A stretch of DNA of 64,000 nt from positions 28,191,912 through 28,255,911 of the forward strand of contig CM043865.1 in NCBI GenBank assembly GCA_023846275.1. Direction: 5' to 3'. Positions 26,178 through 38,300 of the stretch are shown here, piece by piece. This DNA is from Vanilla planifolia (taxonomy: Eukaryota; Streptophyta; Magnoliopsida; Asparagales; Orchidaceae). Under the pieces are notes generated by a model, which did no database searches, was not told the DNA's origin, and saw only the letters and a list, made by a program, of their open reading frames with translations. Each line of letters starts with the position of its first letter. The first letter of the stretch is position 1. The position numbers and the translations under genes were made by a program.

Positions 26178-26828
26178 ATGGGAGGCCTCAACCTATCCAA
26201 CCCGCCGAAGAACGGCGAGCCTCTTCTCCCTGCAACGTTGGGACGTGACATCCTCATGGCCTGCTCCGGCTCCAAGCGGCAGCGCCGGCCCAGCGTTCGC
26301 CTTGGTGAGGTCGGGTCCCAGCCGGCCTCCGCTGCCTACAACCCATCCTATCGCCGCCGCAAGCCGGCCAAAATTGTCCGTTCCTCCTTCGCCTCTGCGA
26401 TATCCAAACACTCAAGGAAGCCGCGGTCAAATTGGCCCTCTGTTCTAGAAAAAGGGTTTGAAGCTACTGTCTGCGTGGATTTGAAGTCGAGCAGTGCGGA
26501 GAACGCTAGGTATAACGTGGTCCTCGAGGATTCCGGGAGCCTTTCCGAACGGAACGACCATCGGGATTTGGTTAGGCCTGGGGTATCTGGGGTAGTGGAA
26601 GAGGTCTCGGATGAGGAGTGCAAGTGGTGGTTCGGCGGCGTTCGGTCGTGGCTCGATGGGCTAGAGCTGGGGCTGTACGCACCGGTATTCGAGTTACACG
26701 AGGTCGACGAAGAGGTGCTGCCTCTGTTTCTGCTGGAGGATCTCAGGGACATGGGAATCAATGCTGTTGGATTGAGAAGAAAGATGTACTGTGCTATCCA
26801 GAAGCTCAGCAAGGGAAGGAATTTGTGA
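26178..26828 (+). CDS. SAM (sterile alpha motif) domain protein
   Basis: A single-exon gene of 216 aa, GC-rich against its surroundings. Residues 1-147 are low-complexity and basic (Pro, Ser, Arg, Ala), probably disordered, with Lys/Arg clusters that could act in nuclear localisation. Residues about 148-212 form a SAM domain: 'WWFGGVRSWLDGLELGLY' (helix 1), 'FELHEVDEEVLPLFLLEDL' (helices 2-4), then 'DMGINAVGLRRKMYCAIQKL' (the L..LGI..xGxRxKI signature of helix 5). SAM domains mediate protein-protein, sometimes RNA, binding or polymerisation. Small plant proteins with a C-terminal SAM domain are known but mostly uncharacterised, so I give no specific function. The start was chosen because the ATG has a good context (CCCCATGG) and no upstream in-frame ATG exists. 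A 219-codon frame antisense to it is a shadow. Confidence 0.88.
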   Translation: MGGLNLSNPPKNGEPLLPATLGRDILMACSGSKRQRRPSVRLGEVGSQPASAAYNPSYRRRKPAKIVRSSFASAISKHSRKPRSNWPSVLEKGFEATVCVDLKSSSAENARYNVVLEDSGSLSERNDHRDLVRPGVSGVVEEVSDEECKWWFGGVRSWLDGLELGLYAPVFELHEVDEEVLPLFLLEDLRDMGINAVGLRRKMYCAIQKLSKGRNL

Positions 26829-28200
26829 AATATAGTTTGATGCCTCACTGCCATGATTGGTTTGATTTTCCCAAACACAATGAATATGCTTAATTTGGAG
26901 TTCGGATCCAATTTTTGTTGCCTCTCTACAGGGGTTAGGTTTATTATTTTTGGGTAAAAAATTACAAACGCTAATTTGTGGGATGTAAGCTGTATCCCTA
27001 GGAACACTTCACGTGCACAAATGGTTCATTAACGAAATGCAACCATGAGTTATTTGCACATATGATATCGGTTGTCTTCCAAAGATTGCATCCAAGGTTC
27101 AAAATTGGTCATAGCCCTCAACTTATTTCTAAAACAAATATACAAATTTTGGGAATCTTTATATGTCTTACTGGCAATGATGTTTGATGTTTTTTTTTTT
27201 TTATTGTCATTTATCTTTGTTATGTGATTTTTTATGTTTATAGAAAAAACTTTTTCTTTTTTGGTACAATCAATGAACTGGACTTTGGACCAGTTTTGAT
27301 AGCCATGATGTATGCATTTAAATTTGATGAGTCGTCCATTGCCCTCCCAAACGAGTCAGTGTTGCTCTAAGTATAATATAAATCTTAGAATCATGTGTGT
27401 CTTGCATGGAGGATAAACATATGATTTGTTGAACATTGATAAAACCTGAAAATTACCATTGTGACTTGAAGTTTGCATAGATTGTATTTTATTTGTGGAT
27501 AGGAAACTAGATGGAACCATGTAGTTTCCTGACTAGGAATCCAAAACTATTAATTTAATTTTTTGAACCAATTTTGCATGTCCTTTCACTAAATCTCCTT
27601 CAGTACAGGTAATGGATTTGGTGCTTTCTGGACTCCATTGCCTTTTTGCTAAATTATGGCAACAAGCATAGGCAAAAAGTTGCTTATCAACTGTTGCCTT
27701 TTTTAATATAATTATTAATAGTTTTTGAGGTCAAGTTACTTTCAACTTAAGGAGGTAATGTCTTAGAAAGTCACATAACTAGCATAACCAAATGGTTTTC
27801 ATCATGTCTTGTAAAACTTGACACCAATCGAAAATATTGAAGGTTATAATGTAAAAAAGATAATAAGGAGTTTGCTAATTAGGAGGGGAGCCTTTTTAGT
27901 TCATTCAGTTGGTTCGTAGTAAATATCATATGTTTCACATTCAAATGGCTTGCAACCTGCCCTTTCCAATTAAAATGATTCACATGAGACTCGAAGTTTT
28001 CTCATTGTAGACAAACCTCTTTTGCAACCTCTCCAGCTGGAAACAATAGTTTTGGGATGGCTAAAATGGAAGGAAATTCACATCAGAATTTCTTCAAGTG
28101 GACCAAACATAGCTTAGAATGCATAGTGTTAAGAGAGCAATGTTTCTCATGTCAACATCCCATGCAAGAATGCCAACAACTACTTGCTATGTGAATTAGC
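26829..28200. other. SAM gene 3' UTR and intergenic DNA
   Basis: A likely 3' UTR is followed by non-coding DNA. No gene seen. Confidence 0.5.
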
Positions 28201-28704
28201 TTGCATATTCGCTTATCGATTGTCTTGAGGTCATCTTGTCCATTGCGAGACATAAGGTTTTGGCATAAAATTAACAAGTTGTTTATATTCAGAAAGAATG
28301 TTTTCAAAGTTCTAGATAATAATAGTAATCTTGGACACATAAAGGCTACTAAATATCATAGGGAAAGTGCTGTCTTATTTGACTTAGAAGCCATGGTGTT
28401 TATCATGACAAAACTCAAGGATTATCCTGCTGTTGAGATCCATACTGACTCTACCTATGCATTACATGAGGGGATGCAACGGGTTCGCTATCCTTTGGAG
28501 GATGGAATTGTTTCAGATGCTCTCCACTATGTGAGGAAGATGCCAGCATTCCGCTTCACACATGTTTTGAGGGAAGGCAATGCCCCTGCAGATTGGGTCG
28601 CAAAGAACGCATGTTCATTTGATATGATATGGGAAAGGGGAATGCCTCTACCCAAGCCTTTACTTAAGCTCCTGTTAGCTGACTTTGTATTTAAACTCTC
28701 GTAG
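28201..28704 (+). mobile_element. RNase H-like open frame, retroelement-derived
   Basis: An open frame of 167 codons without internal stops. From residue about 55 it matches the plant RVT_3/RNase H-like domain: 'ESAVLFDLEAMVFIMTKL' (catalytic Glu helix), 'VEIHTDSTYAL' (catalytic Asp strand), and near the end 'REGNAPADWVAKNA' (the N.xAD.LA. signature with the last Asp). The first strand with the initial catalytic Asp is missing, so the domain is truncated at its N-terminus. The first ~50 codons show no similarity, and the ATG is not convincing. Such domains occur at the 3' end of LINE-type non-LTR elements and in stand-alone plant genes. I favour a LINE fragment, or an exon of a degraded gene, over a functional gene. 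Confidence 0.55.
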
Positions 28705-31700
28705 TGGGGTCCCTTTTGTAGGCTTCGGCCACTTTTGAATCAGAGAAGCCTTTTAATTCATGCCAAACTTTTCTAGTTGACTCACTTTATACATTGGCTT
28801 GAGACTTAGTAACTCTATGGACTCAAACTTTCCTTGATTTGCTTGATGATTTAACTCAAGGCATTGCCAAGTCACTTAATGCACTATCCAGCTTAAGGAG
28901 GGCAACATTTATCCCTTGAGCTCAAGTCAAAAATACTTTTTGAGTTGAGGGCAATGTGTTTGATACCTAGGATTCACCTATGAATGTTGAATATTACACT
29001 AGGGTATCTATTTACTCAAGGGTCATATTTCCCTTTTGTTAGATGACTTCCTTTATTTCATGACTTGAGAAGCATTTCCACATGACCAAAACAAGGAAAA
29101 AGGGGGAGGAAATGCAATAATGTTAGCCATCTCCATCACGGTTATCGAAACTATAACTGGTTTTGAAACAAGGGTGATAACTCAAGAAATGCATTCTAGG
29201 GTTCTTTCGCAAAGGAAAAAATTACTATTTTAATCAAGATTATTATTTGATAATTTCTTCTATCTATTTTTCTTACTGTTTATCTTGAAAATTATATTTA
29301 TGCCCATTTTTTGTATCTGTTCTATGCAAAGGCTTGGTTTGTGCACACAAATCATCAAGGAGAAACTCTTCATGCACTACATAAATGAGAAGGTGAAGAG
29401 TTGGGGAACATTTAACTTAAAAATAATTTTTGGTTGATTCAAGTCATAAATTTAGAGTCCAGCTTGAGACATCAAGATGGACTTTAAAGAACAATTAACT
29501 CAAAACAACCAAGTGCTTATACACCAATGTTGAGCACAAAGGTGGAGATCGCCATATTGGGAGCACTGTTTAGCTCAAGGTCATCTCTCTTTAGTTGATG
29601 GACCTTCTCAGGGAAAACAATTAAGCTAGTTGTTGCTTCAACTGTCTTATTGTGAGGTCACATCTGTACATGATGACCTGCAACTATGACGTGGTGCTTA
29701 ATCTATTCTTTATTGGAATCATGATAACCTATAGTGGTAGTGCGATGGCAGATTTACCTATTATTGTGGTAGTTAGTTTGCCCATTCACGACACACATTG
29801 AAGTTGAATGAGCAATCTGTCCACCACCTTATATGGCTATGAATAGGAGCTAGGGCAACTTTCAAAGAATTTTTTTCTTTCCCACGTTTTTAACTACTTT
29901 TTCACTCTCGCAGCTCAGAAGCTCCATTCTATTGCTCATCCTCTCCCTAGAACAATTTTTTCTTACTATTATACTCATTTTCTTCCTTCACCTCTTCCCT
30001 GCTTAATCCTAGTTTACTTTCTTAAGGAATGGATAGGTCACTGTATTCTCGTTATTTGACTGAAGGAGGAATCTAGATATCATGAGCTTTTCTCTTGTCA
30101 GTCCTCTACCCCTTTCCCGTCAAACAAAAGAGAACATCAACAATGGGCTTAAGGCAGTAATATAAATAACTTGCTTCATCAACGTATTGCCAGTTTGCTA
30201 TATCTTGATAAATCATGCTTGGATAGAAATGGTGCTTGCTGTTGCTTTACTGGTTGAAAAAACTTCTACTCAATGTAGTTGTATTGAACATACATTTATG
30301 GATTTTAGTTTCTACAACATCCTCCATCTTTGAGCTGTTTCAAATCTCTACAGTGCATTCCAAATGTTCAACTTTTCAAATGATGCCTTGATGAATGACC
30401 ATCCAGATATTTTTATATGTTACTCATATTTAACCAGTGTATGCCCATCTCAGTGCTGAATAAATGAAGTGGTACAAATGAGAAATCTTGGGAGCAATTT
30501 AATCTGATGTCTTAGATGTAATGATTAGTGTGCTGCTTTTGCCTCTTAGTTCCTTTGTTCGAATTGTGAAAATGGCTTCTCCCAAATTCTCCTTGCCATG
30601 GTTGGGACCTTTTGCATTTATCCTTGTGTGGGACTTGCATTTGGTACCTGATGCATTCATCCAGTAGTTGCTGCATAAAATTAAAGAGATGAAAATAGTT
30701 GTTCAATAACAAGCATTGCTATTTACATATTTCTTAATGTCATAAATCTTTATTTCTAGCATGCTTGACCTCTATGAATGCTCAACGTCAATTTGCTAAC
30801 CTAGAATAGGAATAATTCAAGGCTAGTTGAAACTCGGGAAACCTTTGTCTCTTCATTTCCTTGCTCAAATTTATTTGTTTTTAATTTTTCTTTTCATCTA
30901 TGTTATGTTTTGCAATAATTAACAAGTAATACTTTTATGTTGGTGTTAGAGGTTCAAGAGTATGTATCCTTTCAAGTAGGCATATGCTAATTTAAGTTTT
31001 TTTGGTTTGCAGTGGTCTATATCCCTTTTACCTTTTCTTGTTTGGAGAACTTATTGTTAGATGTTATTTAGGTTGTGGATTGTTCACCTCATATTTGTTC
31101 TTGTTATCTGACTGCACAATGGAAAATGATTCAGACAGCTAAAAAAGATTCATATATCATGCGATCTAGTTAAATAACCCTATAAATATTGATGCAAAAG
31201 ATCTGCCTTGTAGAAAAGTCTTGCTATATTTTAAATGCAAAGGGAGAAGGATGAACATGCATCAAAGTGGTATTCTAATTATTATGCCAAACATAAACTT
31301 TTTTATGCCTAATTGGGCTTTGACCTGAAAATCCTTCTACAAATGAATGTTATAAGCTTCATCAGGATTTTTGTGGATTATCACATTTGTATGTCAGGGA
31401 ATTTCTTTTCACATATCACCTTCTCCACCAATTCTTTACTTTTTGCAATCTTAGCCTCTCTTCTAGCTTCGTCAGTAGGACATGAGCACACTTGTTTTTT
31501 GCCTGGTATTTTGACATCCTCTGCATTGTATATGTTGCGATTCTTTAGCATTACTATGGTGCACTTGTGTTTGTTTGCTTTCATAAATAAAGTTAAGGTT
31601 GTTTTATGGTGCCTGGTTCAGATGTGGCCCATCATGAAATCCTCTACTTTCTCACATTACTACCTTTACTTTTTACATGCCAGTTCAGCTTTCTTATATG

Positions 31701-31740
31701 GCTGGATGATGGCAACCATGATGGCTTAGAAAAGAAATAA
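28705..31740. other. Intergenic, possible LTR remnant
   Basis: No gene supported. From about 29450 to 30070 the sequence has LTR-like features (a TATA-like 'CCTTATATGGCTATGAATAG' near 29832, then a pyrimidine-rich leader), but no partner copy is visible. A 138-codon hydrophobic plus frame (31313-31729) and a 67-codon minus frame inside it (31381-31584) have no recognisable family. Confidence 0.35.
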
Positions 31741-32290
31741 ACTATATTGGTTCTAAATGAGGAATATCAACAGAACATTGGGGGGAATTACTGATGTTAA
31801 GTTTTATTCACTCAAAATCTGAATACAGGAACACACTCCTTAAAATAAAGAGAACTACAAAACTAGCAATCATCTAATTCTATGTCCTGCAAAATGTTCA
31901 ATCACTAAAAGAACTGTCTACCCAAATGCCCACTGCAGTCAAAATGAGAATTAAATTAAAACAAATGCTGCATCTTATTTACTTTGTTATGATAGTGATT
32001 CCTAACTATAAGCTTCAATTTAACAAACTTTCCATATTTGAAAGGTTTTGTGAGGATGTTAGCCTCTTAATTTTCTGTCTTACAATACATAAATTCATTT
32101 TTTTTTCAGTTTGATCTCTTAGAGAATGAAAACACATATCAGTTTGTTTGCTACTTCATGTCACCCTATTTGTTTTTGCCAAATTGGTTGCAGAAATGTT
32201 GTCAATAAATATATTAATTTGACTTTCAAGTGGGGATTAGATTTGATTTATCAAGTTGTGCAACCAAATAGCTTGACATGCAACTGATGC

Positions 32291-32475
32291 TGGACAAACC
32301 CTCCATGATAGTCACATGACACAACTCCCCAAAATGAACAAGCTTTAAATTCATTCCATGTTATGTTGGAATATATTTTGGTCACCTTTTGTTGGGATTT
32401 ATTCAAGAATTATACTAAACATAACACACATTACTCCCCAAAATAAGTTGGACAAACCCTCCATGATAGTCACAT
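32291..32475. repeat. Short direct duplication inside the copia fossil
   Basis: TGGACAAACCCTCCATGATA and the next bases GTCACATG occur at 32291 and again at 32449 (158 bases apart). ACTCCCCAAAAT is also present near both. It marks a rearrangement where the reverse transcriptase region has been lost. Confidence 0.9.
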
Positions 32476-32918
32476 GCTTTGGTTCCACAACTCTACTATG
32501 CTATTAGGTGTAGGAGAGAGATATCCACTTTTCCTTTAACACAACATTTAGGCTTCATAAAATAATAAAAAACTGTATAATATTTTGTAAAAAGTAGACT
32601 CATTTATTTAAAAATCATCAATAAAGGTAATTAAATATCTATTATCTTCATTAGACAAAACAATCATTAATCCACACGTTTGAATGAAAAGGCTCAAGAT
32701 TATATTGCAAATTGCTTGCTTCTTGTTACAGTTGGTTGTCTTATTTGCTTTCATAGTATTTGAGTTTTTCAAATCTATGTTTGTGTGTGTTAGGTAAATC
32801 GTTAATTAATTCTTTTGAGCAACTTTAGATTATAAAAATTTAATGGCCCAAGTTGATGATGTTACTTCCAAGATTCATCATTAACAATAGTATTAAAATA
32901 TGAAGATATGTAATACAT

Positions 32919-32952
32919 ACACACACACAAACACACACACACACACACACAT
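32919..32952. repeat. (CA)n microsatellite
   Basis: A CA run interrupted once by an extra A, lying within the copia fossil between the protease and integrase remnants. Confidence 0.9.
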
Positions 32953-34420
32953 ACAAATATATAAACACACATCAATAATGATATCAATGTTAGACATGTG
33001 GTATTTTGTCAAGAAATCTTAATGAGTTTATATTTATTTTCGTGAAAGATTGAGAAGAAATTATTGCTTAGATATATAACAAATCTTATTAAGTTATTGA
33101 CTAATATTGAATAAATTACTTTTTACATTTAGAATAATAGTGCAATAAAAATATACTTTTGATCTTCATTCTTTAGTGCAATTAGAATTTTTTTTTCCTT
33201 TAAATTGTAGAATTTTTTCATCAACAAGCTTAACATTGGAGCTAATAGATTTATCAACCTTAGCAAAAAGTACCTTTTTTCACACATGTTTTGTACATCT
33301 GATGTCAAAAAATCATGTGTGATAACAAGATGATTCGTTTGCTACAATATCATCAATAGAGCATAGTATCCATTATCCTCATCCTCTTGTTCACAATTAG
33401 CTCTATGATTTTAATTGCTTTTAAATCTACACTCATTTGAATAATGACCATTTATATGACATGAACAACATTCAATGTTAGCTTTGTCATACCCACCTTC
33501 ATTATGCCCATGACTCCCTTATATGCAAGTGGTTATTTGTATATGAAGGACATATTTGATCAAATATGTGCCGATCATTTTTATGGCTTTTACCACCTTG
33601 ATGATCATCACTATTACTTCTATTGCTTCCTCACACTTGACCATCATTATAGCAACAACAAACTTTGTTTTAGTTATGGTGATTAGTCTTTCCTCTTCTA
33701 CCCATTATTGTGATATTATCCAACACCAAAATTATGTTTTTTATTATCACCATTCTTTAATTTAAGTTGGACTTTTCAATGGTTGATGTATTTGGTTCAT
33801 ATATTGCTCATGAGTTTTCAACATACCAAACATCTCTTCAACAGTTATATCTCAAACAAAATGTGTTCAAATCTTGGTGTGAATGTATAATCTTTTTTAC
33901 TTGGCCATTTTTTCATACTCTTTATTGTTTTTTATTTGCTTTGTTAGTGTCAACACCGAACTTGTGTGTACAAGAACAGTCCCAATTGGTTTTATTATGT
34001 AGAAGATCATATCATGCCTCGATGTTTTAGTCTCACTTTTTTCGCTTTATTTATTCCTCTATATGTAATAATATGTCCCAAACTTGCTTTAGTTCATTGG
34101 CCTTGCAATCTTCTTAAAAAACTCATTTGCTCGAGTGCTCTACGATTCAATTATAAGATTTGGTAATCATACACATCTTACATTTGAAAACTAAACACTC
34201 CATTGTTAAAATTATTCCCATTCAATTCAAGAATAGGCAATTGCACGGGTTTCCAATTTATGTTATCTTATGAAGTGAGCTAGATGAGTGATCATATATG
34301 AAATAATATGTTTGAAAACAAATGCATTTAACAAAGCTTTTATAACATCTATTGAAAAAATTTAGGAACAAATGATTTAGCTGACTTGAACAATATAAAA
34401 CATAGATGATTTAAAGTATT

Positions 34421-34768
34421 TGTTAGGAGATTTGATTTAGATTTTTTTCTCAATGAATAATTAAAAAGATATACCCAAAATAGACATCATAAGATATTGT
34501 TAAGAAAAGACTTAGAATATTTATATATTAATGAAGGGTTGACCTTTACGTTGTTGACCTTATTTAGTGGGCTTAAAGCTTATTGTTGTGTTGTGTTTTC
34601 CAAAGTTAGTTGATACAAAGTTATTATTTTTGTTTGGAGATTGGTCTCCTTTATGTGTTAAGAGTTGTTTGCTTTACAGTAGTCTTGTATAATCCATTAT
34701 CACTTATGCACCTTATTCTGTAATGTAAATAAAGAGTTTTTCTTTTGAACAAGACAAATTCCTTCTCA
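34421..34768 (+). mobile_element. Copia-type LTR with primer-binding site
   Basis: The stretch begins TGTTAGGAGA and ends TCTCA, giving the expected TG...CA ends over 348 bases. An AATAAA signal lies at about 34728. Two bases later TGGTATCGAATTC (34771-34783) closely matches the primer-binding site complementary to initiator Met-tRNA (usually TGGTATCAGAGC). An ATG follows at 34819, where gag would start, but the frame closes after a few codons. The element is thus a 5' LTR with a truncated internal part. It faces opposite to the copia fossil on its left, and no second LTR is seen. Confidence 0.6.
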
Positions 34769-34770
34769 CT

Positions 34771-34783
34771 TGGTATCGAATTC
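34771..34783 (+). other. Primer-binding site (Met-tRNA type)
   Basis: TGGTATCGAATTC, two bases after the CA end of the LTR. This is the spacing usual for plant copia elements. Confidence 0.6.
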
Positions 34784-35344
34784 AGTTTCTTCACATCCCT
34801 TTGAACAAACTATAAACCATGGAACAACAAAGCAATGGAGAATTTTGGTTTCCAAACTGACATCATCATCTTCCTCTACCTCAAGAAAACTAGGCGATTC
34901 TTAATGGTTTTGTAATTTACTGTAACACGCGTGTAATTTGTTTGTTATGAGTCATGAAGGGACAACTCAAATGATTCTTTAGCAAAACACAAATGTCCAT
35001 TGAAAAATCGAAGTGGGTTTCTTTGTTTTAGGCTTCTTTGTTTTGAATCAACCATTTTCAAAAGAAGTAAAAAAAAGACTCGGCTAAATTGAAGAAGCAA
35101 ACCTTTTCAATGGAGCAAAACAAGCATAAGTTTGAAAAGAATGAAACTGCCATTAAAGACATAACATAAGAACAGAACCAAGAGTGGGCACACTGGCCAA
35201 CAACTGTACAAAGAAAATATTCCTATTCTGCATTTTTAGCAACAAAGGAAGAACAAAACAGTACATGTAGAGCACAAGCAAAATATAAATAGCCATTAAC
35301 GGACGTTGCTGTTTTATGCTTCGTTGCAGACGCTGCAAAGCTGT

Positions 35345-38300
35345 TCATTCCACCTTCTTCTGTGTCTCATCAGCAAGATCCTTCTGGGGTTCAACGGGAA
35401 AGTACTTAATCCCCACGAGATCACCTACTTTGCTCAGAACCTGACACACACGGCACTGATCTTTAGTCTACAGAACATTCTCCAATTACTGGGAACTGCT
35501 TCAGGTTCTGCTCATCTCGTTTTTAAGTATTTTTGTATTTTTCTTTTTCATTACTCAGAAAGTATGAAAATTTTAATAAACAGTTTTTTAAAAATTCAAT
35601 ATTTGCTTGAATACTTTTCTCTTGGAAAACTATTTTCAAAATTTTCTCTTAAGAAAGATCATGTAAAAAAGTAATAACGCAAGGGAAGAGCTTGCCTCCA
35701 GTGCTTTTATCAAGTCTTCTCTTGTATGTGAAGCAGATATACAAATACGGGCCCTTGCCAAAAGAAGGGGAGTTGCAGGAAATGCCACCGTTACAACAGC
35801 AACCTGTTAATTCAATAACAAAGTTGAATTCAGTATTCAATCAATTTAGATTTACAAAAACAAGTGCTTACAACAATTGATGTTGAACAATCATGATAAG
35901 AAGCATCAACATCAATCTTTGTTATTTGGTGTCTGCCTTAACATGGTAACCAAAACAAGGCAAAACATAAAGTACACTTCATGCTTAAAAATTTCAAAAG
36001 AGAAATGAAGCTGAAAGGAAGCACTTATGCACCATTTTTGCAGTTTGAGGCTGTATCATGTCAATAGTAAAATCTTAGTGGCATTACTTGAATGCTCTAT
36101 TAGTGAAATCTTGCAAAAGTAGCAGTATTATCCAAAACATCATCCTTTCAGAAGTCACGACAAGTCTATTAAACAAGTTTGCCTTAAAAAAGCTAAAGAA
36201 ATATATGCTTTAGTGCTATTGTTGGAGTAGCATTCTAAGTTCCAAACAACAAACTATTCCATATGTTAGATACACTGTTTCCTAAAGATGATAACTCGGG
36301 TAAGTTTCATGCCATCATAGAGGCATAAGAAAATAAAACAGCCTTTAGTGTGTAAATAGAACAGTATTTAATCATATGAGAAGAAGTCAGCTGTATGAAG
36401 ATCTACTTACATTGCATCTAAGGCACTCCCTTGAGAAAGCTGGGATTTTTGCAGGGTTGTAAAGCATTATGGGCATAACAGGTGAATCATTATCCCCAAG
36501 AACTTCAAAACCCATCTTGGAAAGCTCGGATCTGAAGAAGTTGCTGTTTTCACGAATCTGGGAAAGTTTCTGTGCCCCTGTAATGATGATTCAGGGTCAA
36601 GCAAAAGACATTTCACAAGTTGTAATAAAATCATTGCAACCGAGGGTAACGAAAATTCACATGGGCTGCTTTGAAATACCTCTATTAGAGCCATCTTCTC
36701 CAAGAACCACTTTAATTGCAGATATAACTTGCTGAACTGCCGGTGGTGACATTGATGTTGCATAGAAATGAGCAGGACAAGTGTTTCTTAGATGTTGAAT
36801 AATTTCCTGCAAAAGGAAGAGGGTAAGAAGATAACTCAAAACATTGCAGCAAATTAGGTTCTTTTGGAATGTAAACTTCACCAAATGATATTGAAAACTG
36901 AACCTTTGATGCTGCAATATATCCACCACAAGATCCAAATGATTTCGTGAAAGTCCCCATCATGATATCCACATCTGCCGTATCGACTCCAAGAAGTTCA
37001 CACACACCCCTTCCAGATTTCCCAATTGCACCAATGCTGTGAGCCTCGTCCAAGTATGTGTAAGCCTATAGTAGTACCAAAGTAAAGTTTCAAGAATCTG
37101 ACTGGCCTTATTAATTGAAGAAGAACATGCTCAAGGTCATGATTTGAAAACCATTGCAAAATCTGCAATATAGATGCATCCTTTGAGTACAAAGATTCAA
37201 GCCACTAACTACCAACCTTGTATTTCTTGCAAACAGCTATGATCTCAGGGAGCTTGCAGAGTTCCCCTTCCATGCTATAGATTCCTTCAACAATCACAAT
37301 TATCTTTTTCCACGGTCGATGTGTTCGAGGCTGCCCATCAGCAATTTGCTCTCTAAGCACCTCCTCCAAATGTGCCGCACCTATGAGTAAAAAAGACATC
37401 CCAAGTCATGTTCAAATGATGACTAATATTCACTGAATTAAACCCAAATACATATTGTTTCTTGGAAGCTTACTATTGTGTTGAAACACCCGAACTGTTG
37501 CACCTGATCCTCGAGCACCATTAACAATGGAGTTATGATTTAGTGAATCACTGATAATTAAGCAGCCCTATATACAAGAAAAAAATGGCATCTTAATCTC
37601 TATATTTTTTTTGTATTCAATGGTAGAAAACATATGAATTCATAAAGTTAATGAAATTACTTCATGACACTAACCTTCCCCATCAGTACAGGAATTATTG
37701 CAGAGTTTGTTGCATATCCCATGCCTAAGACAATAGCAGCTGGCTTACGAACGAATCGTGCAACCACCTCTTCTAGCTCAACATGTAATTTGGTTGTACC
37801 TGAGGAAAGTAAGTTGGCTAAGCTATCCTCTAACCTCATCATCTAGTTAAAGAAAAAAACAAGACAAACAACACCATGTACCTCCATCAACACGAGAACT
37901 GCAGGTACTTGGTGAGTATTTCTTCAGCGACTCAATAACTTGGGGTGTGCAATACTCATCTGCTGCCGCAAAGCCAAGGTAATTATATGACCCTAGGTTG
38001 AGACACTTACTAATTTTTGAGGTTCGGCTGCATTCATTCAAATGAAAATGATAGAGAATCAGCAAAAAAAGAAGTCAATGCATCAATTTTGCTTTTGCAT
38101 GAATATTAAAGGAGACTTCCACATTTACAAACAAAACATTTATGCTCTGCATTTTTAAGTTCATTTATAAGTGGTGTACATAACCCACAAAAATTAGATA
38201 ATTAAAACTCACTGGAGTGTCTTATTATTGTCCTTCGAGTACCGTTCAACCACGTCAATCCAAGAATCAGGAGCACTTGCAATTGGCCGATTAAAGCAGT

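Larger units (their letters stand above)
31990..34160 (-). mobile_element. Ty1/copia retrotransposon fossil
   Basis: On the minus strand, read through many stops, the copia order is recovered. Gag: 'VEEMFGMLKTHEQYMNQ' near 33830. Then a perfect CCHC zinc knuckle (C-x2-C-x4-H-x4-C in 'CCSCHINGHYSNEC', near 33432-33480). Protease region near 33190-33330, with 'FFDIRCTKHV' for the family's WxLDTGCSNHM and 'NVKLVDEKILQFKGK'. Integrase near 32570-32720 ('DNRYLITFIDDF'). RNase H near 31990-32300 ('CQAIWLHNLI', 'IFIDNISATNLAK', 'EANILTKPFKYGKF', the last for LADIFTKPL). Most of the integrase C-terminus and the reverse transcriptase are missing. A phrase of ~27 bases from the RNase H start occurs twice (32290, 32448). 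Sequence at 31740-31990 may be the 3' LTR. Dead. Confidence 0.85.

Noticed and set aside
26348..27007. 219-codon frame antisense to the SAM-domain gene
   Set aside because: Ser-rich composition mirrors the coding strand; the sense strand has a clear SAM domain, good start context and stop.
31313..31729. 138-codon hydrophobic plus frame
   Set aside because: T-rich DNA gives Phe/Leu/Ser-rich pseudo-membrane frames; no family recognised, no splice partner, start not supported.
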